From Ornithodoros turicata (lineage: Eukaryota > Arthropoda > Arachnida > Ixodida > Argasidae), in contig NC_088209.1 in the NCBI RefSeq assembly GCF_037126465.1, positions 9,122,052 through 9,186,051 on the forward strand: DNA of 64,000 nt, in the 5' to 3' direction. This document shows positions 25,701-31,700 of this stretch, in pieces (positions within the stretch are counted from its first letter, which is position 1; every line of letters begins with the position of its first letter). Both the position numbers and the translations under genes were made by a program. The notes under the pieces are model-generated. The model was not told where the DNA came from. It made no database searches and saw only the letters and a program-made list of their open reading frames with translations.

Positions 25701-28700
25701 TGCCAGCGTAGCGTTATTAGTTGCGTCCATCGTTATAATAAAATAGTAATAAAAAAAACTGACACGTGGAGGGAGTGACGCATTTCAGGGCGGAGACGAA
25801 AGCCTTTCTGTTGTTTGTGCCATATCTTCAATGCGCAGCTCTTCGCTCTGAGTTTCCCACAATGACTAATGTGTATATAAACGACTCCTTCATATCGTTT
25901 GAACAGCACTATAACTTTGCGCCTTTAAGTGTCTGGAGGAAGTTTTCCTACAACCACTTTGAGCTTCCAATAGCTTTCGCCACCAAAATACTCGTAGTTA
26001 AATAAAGAGTAGTTCTAAATACAGTGAACCCTGGTTAATATGACCCCCGATAATCTGACATACGCGCTTTACGACCATACTCTTGGGGAACAATTTAGAG
26101 AAACCTCTGCAAATGCCCCCGTTAATATGACAATTCCGCATTATGACCAAAATTTTCAAGAACGACCATGGTCATAATATCGAGGGTTCACTGTAATAAT
26201 AATAAAAAGCAACAAGCGAGTTCGCTTCTGTTCAGCAGTGCTACCTGTTTGCCGAATCAAGACCATGCTTCTGGACAATAGCGAGACATGGAAGTCTATC
26301 GTCACAAATATATTCCAACTTTAACCGACGTTTTGATTTCGCAATAAAGTTGTTGTTGTCGTTGTTGTAATCATACATGTAAGCTGACGCATTGGTGGCG
26401 TGAAACAGGCGCTCTCAGATGAGATCCTCTTACAGAGCATCGCTAACTTTTCCAGATTTTTTCCTGCTTTACTGCGCCGTAAGCGGTTTTAAACATTCGC
26501 CTTTCTCTCCCCCCCCCCCCCCGCCTCCCCCGCAGGTTGACGCCAGCTGACATGGAGTATCACACATTAGAGACCACATTATTGAAGCGCCGCATATCTC
26601 AGCCGAACGGAGCTAAAAATAAAGCCGCTCGGGGACATTATATTAGGCAGATTTTTCCGCATCACAGAGCCGCATGCTGTTCAGTCGTACGGGTATCGCG
26701 ATGTTCCATTTAAGCGCGTGATTTAAGTCTTCATCGGAACGATTACGTGGATGAAACAGTTTCGAGAACTTTGTTGTTAAATGAGTAACGGAAGGGCGCT
26801 TGGAACATATATCTTTTTACTGCGTCATATCAGCGTATACTTCCTTCAGCTCCCGTGCACAAGCTCCCGTGGCATAGTGTGGGTTAGGACGATCGCTTTC
26901 CACGCGGGAGGTGACACGGGTTCGAATCCTGTCACCGGCTGCGCTGTCTGAGGTTTTCCTTGGGTTTTCCGAGGACTTTCCGGACGAATGTCGGCACAGT
27001 TCCCACTGAAGTCGGCCCATAACGCATTCTAACCCCCCCGTCCCCCACTCCTTCCTGCTGTCCTCTCTCCATCTGTCCACGCCTGTACGCCGCTCATAGC
27101 CACAGTTGCTTCGCGGCTCTAACACAGAATTTAAACAAAAAAACTACATTCAGGAACTGTCACGCAAAATATTTCACTTCGGCAGTGTTGCCACACCCGT
27201 CGGAGGAAAAGTATGGAGATCACCCGTTAAAAAGTATGGAGATCTCCGTAAAAATCTGTAAATTGCAGTAAAAAAAATACAATTTGCTTAATTACCATCG
27301 CTTTTAGGCCAGGATTTTGTGCGTTCCGTCGAATGACATTTTCGCTTTTTGCGTCGAAACAAAGGAAATACGTGATGGCAAACGTTATTGGGGAGCTGCG
27401 CAGAACGGCTCTCCCGGGTTCAAATCCTGGTGCCGGCTGTGCCGTCTGGGAAGAACCGAGCCACCACCTGATTGTCGGTGCCAATGCGCTGGCGACTGCG
27501 TGAGATCTATTTGCTTCCAGTAGAGGCAGACAGAGAGTAATTTCACGAGTAAGAAAAGATCAAGCATCATCATCAGACAAATCAATATATAAGGGATCTA
27601 ACCAGTCTTGGGTAAGTTACTTCTAAAAAGTAACTGAGTTACAGTTTATCTGCCAAAAATAGTAACAAAGTTACAGTTATAGTTACTTTCTTGGTCTAGT
27701 AACTAGTTACAGGTACCGAGAGAAAGTAACTTACAGTTACATTACAGTTACTTTTTATAAAAATGACCATGACAGGGTGATACAATTGTCTAACCATGAT
27801 GTTTAGTAGCTCGTACATCGTGTAATTAAGTGCGAACAGCCTCCGTGCCACGAGTGATACAAAATATCCAAGATTATACGGGTGGTTCAGTTAAATCTCC
27901 GGGCTAAATAACTTGCGAACAGGTGCACCAGTCGACGTACTTCCTTTGTTACCAGTATCTGTCCGATACCACTTGCAAGATGCGCACCATCTGAATGAGT
28001 GGGAGGCGCTCATTATTTAAATAAAAATTCAAATGAGTTTCGTAAAAAACGTAACTTCTAAAGCAGGGCGGTGTCGGCATTAAAATGGACACTACCCCTT
28101 TTGGGATCTTTTGGGACCTTCAGTGGACACCTTTTAGAGAAAAATATGCCCCAGAAGCGGGTCAGTTGTGGTAGTAATTAATTGGTTTCGGTTTACATAT
28201 TTTTGTCGCGGCTTGTCACGGTGAAGCGAAAAATGACGCCCTCTAACTCCCTTGTCCACCAACGAATTATGTCCTTACACCAATGAACTACGTCCATTTC
28301 TGCTTCACCGCGACCAGCCGCGACAAAAATGTGTAAACCGAAACCAATTAGGTAATTACTTAAACAAATGACCCGCTTGGGTGGCAGATTTTTCTCTAAA
28401 AGATGTCCAGTGAAGGTCCCAAAAGGGGATAGCACCCATTTTAATGCCGACGGCGCCCTGCTTTAGAAGTTGTGTTTTTTTTCACGAAATTTTTTGTTCG
28501 AATTTTGATTTAAATAATACTTTAAATAATAGTTTGATAAATAATGAGCGCCTCCCACTCGTTTATTCGTCCCCCAGTAGATAGGTGGTATGGGACAGAT
28601 ACTTCGCAAAAACGAAGGTTCTTCGACTGGTGCACCCGTTCGCGAAGTATTATAGCCCGGGGATCTATAACTGAAACATGCTGTATGCCACGTTTACAGT

Positions 28701-31700
28701 TCCGAGTTGAAGCACATGTTGCAATTTGCCCTATAGCGGTAAACCGTCGCCGATAGAGACACCATAAGTTACTACAGTTTGAGAAGCTAAGACTACGAAA
28801 GAAAGACCTGCAAGTACGTCCCAACTTTCGTGCTTCTTGCGCAAGCATTCTGGAGCACGCAGACAATAAGTGTAGTCAAAGAAAATTTGCTTTTGAGGCT
28901 AGGAACCACTTTTTGTTGTCTCGGGTGCGATCCGCTCTACCCAGCGCCGTCAGTTGTTCTGAATGGTGGAGCTGCATGCGGTATAGAAGGGGGCCAGAAA
29001 AGTTCACTGCTTCAGGGCAGCCCATGTTTCAATGCGCCTTCCTTTTCCTATACTGCCTATACATGTCATTCTCAGGTAGACGTAAAAGACGTAAAAAAGG
29101 ACGCTCGGAACCAGCCGCCAATGCAGAATTATATCTTTCGCTTTCCTGATTTGTTGAAAACGGGTAGCGTACACCTTTTGCGGTAATTTGAATTGCCACA
29201 AAAAGGCGTGTACGACCCTCAAACCAAAGGCGATAACTGTGTCAATCGGTACAGTGGTTGCAGTGGTTTATCCAGCATCCCAAGCACGGAGGGGCGTTGG
29301 AAAAAAACGGGGGGGGGGGGGGGTCATTATTATAGTTTCGTCGTTACAGCTTAACATATCGATACCGGCATGTACCGGTCATTACCGGTACCCTGGTGAA
29401 AAAGTTAGGGGGTGTCACTGAACATTTGCGGGGGCAGGGAGGTGTTAGGGGGTGTAGGGGGTCTGGAAACCACTTTGGTGGCGCTGAGCGTGTTTGTTGT
29501 GAAACCGGATGTCGTTTTGGCACCAAACTGGAAGCGGTGAAAACGGCATGTATTGAGGACAGTTGATCGACAATTTTGAATAAAGGCAAATGCATTTTTG
29601 AATGAAAGAAGGTAAGATTCACGAATTACGCGTGTAAAAGTTCACCAGAGGTGCATGTACTGCGAGAGACCCGTCACGCTAACCTCTGAGGTTCGCAAGG
29701 TTGCTATGCATAACCTATGCATAACACGTCACCCTGCGTAAAACTACGGCCTAAAATGGCTGCATTGCCTACGGCTGCGGCCTACGGCCTACGGCTGCAT
29801 TGCAGTAGATGTGTGTGCAACCCGATTTTTCAAGACACTGTAGTTGTTGCGGTGTCCTCTAATGCCTTGACTAGAGAATTAGTAGAGGCCTATGCTATCA
29901 GTAAGATGGGCGTTAAGTGTGTGAGTCAGGCATCGGTAACATTATCGGAGAGGGAGATTTTCTTCCTTGATAGCAGCGGATGGGGGCCTCTTATCTCTGT
30001 TTGGGATGACCCTGATTGAAGCTGTTGCTGCCGTAAAGCCTGATTCACACTGCTGCGTTTACGGTTGCGCTTGCGTGTTACGTCCTCTGACAGCGAATCA
30101 TTGAAACGGAACATCCTTCAGGATAGAACGAAGGTACACGTAAGACGCCGTACGCAGCCGTAAACGCTGTAATGTGAATCAGCCTTAAGGGGCGTTGCGA
30201 TGTGCGTGTTTTGTGTCTTTTGATTAAATATAGAGTTGTGAGTAGCGCAGGTGGTGTCGTCTTCTTTTGTCCGTGTTTTCTGTGCGCCTTTCTACCATGC
30301 AGTATCCTTACCAACTAGCCCAACGTTCTTTGTTGTTACGGCCTAAAAGCAGAGCTTCACCGCCTAGGGCGCTCTTAGCCAACCACCATCCCGAATGACA
30401 TCGTTCTCTCCCCTCATTTGTTGACAAGTGGTGGCGCTCAGCACCTTTTTTTTTGTGTGTGTGTGGCAGTTTTGTTAACTTTCACGAGGAGGCGTGCGTG
30501 CCACGAAAGATAACGCTATCATTTTGTGCAGTGGTTGGACAGTTCTGTGGCGAGGAAACTGCCCGTACCCTTATTGGTTCTTGCAAGCACGTGACGTCTC
30601 CCGAGACCCTCCTCACTGGCAAAGGTGGCTGCCATATGATGTCTCGGCCAAATCAATGGCGGTATTCGTTGCGCCAATATTTTCTGCGCGTCCATCACCC
30701 TTTCCCAGTGAAGTCGGCCCAGGACGCACGATCTCCCTTACGATAGTCGTGATGTTGCTCGCCTGAGCGTGGCCCACTACGGCAAGTAGTTACGCCACCA
30801 TCACCTCCTCCTCCTCCTCTTCCTCACGACGTGTAAGATGGTTAGAAAGTTGTTAGAAAGTTACAACTACACTCTTAAAAATGGACTTCACCACATAGCA
30901 CGCTCCTAGCCAACCACCATCCCGAATGACAACGTTCTCTCCCCCGATTTGTTGAAAACGAGAGGCGGATCCTATTTTGTGCCATTATGTACGGCACAAA
31001 ATAGGCTCCTCCTCCCGTTTTCAACAAATCGGGGGAGATAACGTTGTCATTCGGGATGGTGGTTGGCTAGGAGCGTGCTATGTGGTGAAGTTCATTTTTA
31101 AGAGTGTAGAGTCACTAAATAGGGAGCAGAGTAGCGACACTGAGCCATGCCGGCGAGCGAGACCGCCATCTTGGGTCTGGCGCGGCTGCGTTGCCTAGCA
31201 ATGGGACGCACATCTCCCCCTTCTCCGCTGGAGAACAGCGCGCAGTCGGGCCAGCTCGCAACCGAGGAACCCGGTTTTCGATGGAGAGGACTCAACTTGG
31301 ACGGCGCTTTCTTGGAAGGAGAAACCACGTGATACGACGGGCCCAATCGCGGACACCGAACGGCGGCTACGGCGCGGAAAAGGAATGCGATACTCTGTAC
31401 CCATATTTAGAGACTCTATTTAGTAAAATACGTAGGCCACACCGGCAGCACAACAGGAGAGAAACAAGACTTAAAATATACAGTCAGTGTTAACGTTTCG
31501 GGGGCTATCCAGGCCTCATTTTCAGAACGATGTTCATCCGTCACGCGTCAGCTATTTAAACAGGGGGGCGTACCTATCGGGAAGCGGACCCGGATGTTTG
31601 TTGATGCAATTTGGACTTGTTTTGATGTACCAGGATTCTAGATTTTTCCTTACTCCCCAGCGACCTTCACGAGCTAGAATATCGGGGGTATCTAGGTTAA

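Noticed and set aside
30977..31198. Recurrent predicted peptides such as GWLGACYVVKFIFKSV in many places
   Set aside because: They are translations of the right arms of foldback MITEs, repeated wherever a copy occurs, and are not proteins.
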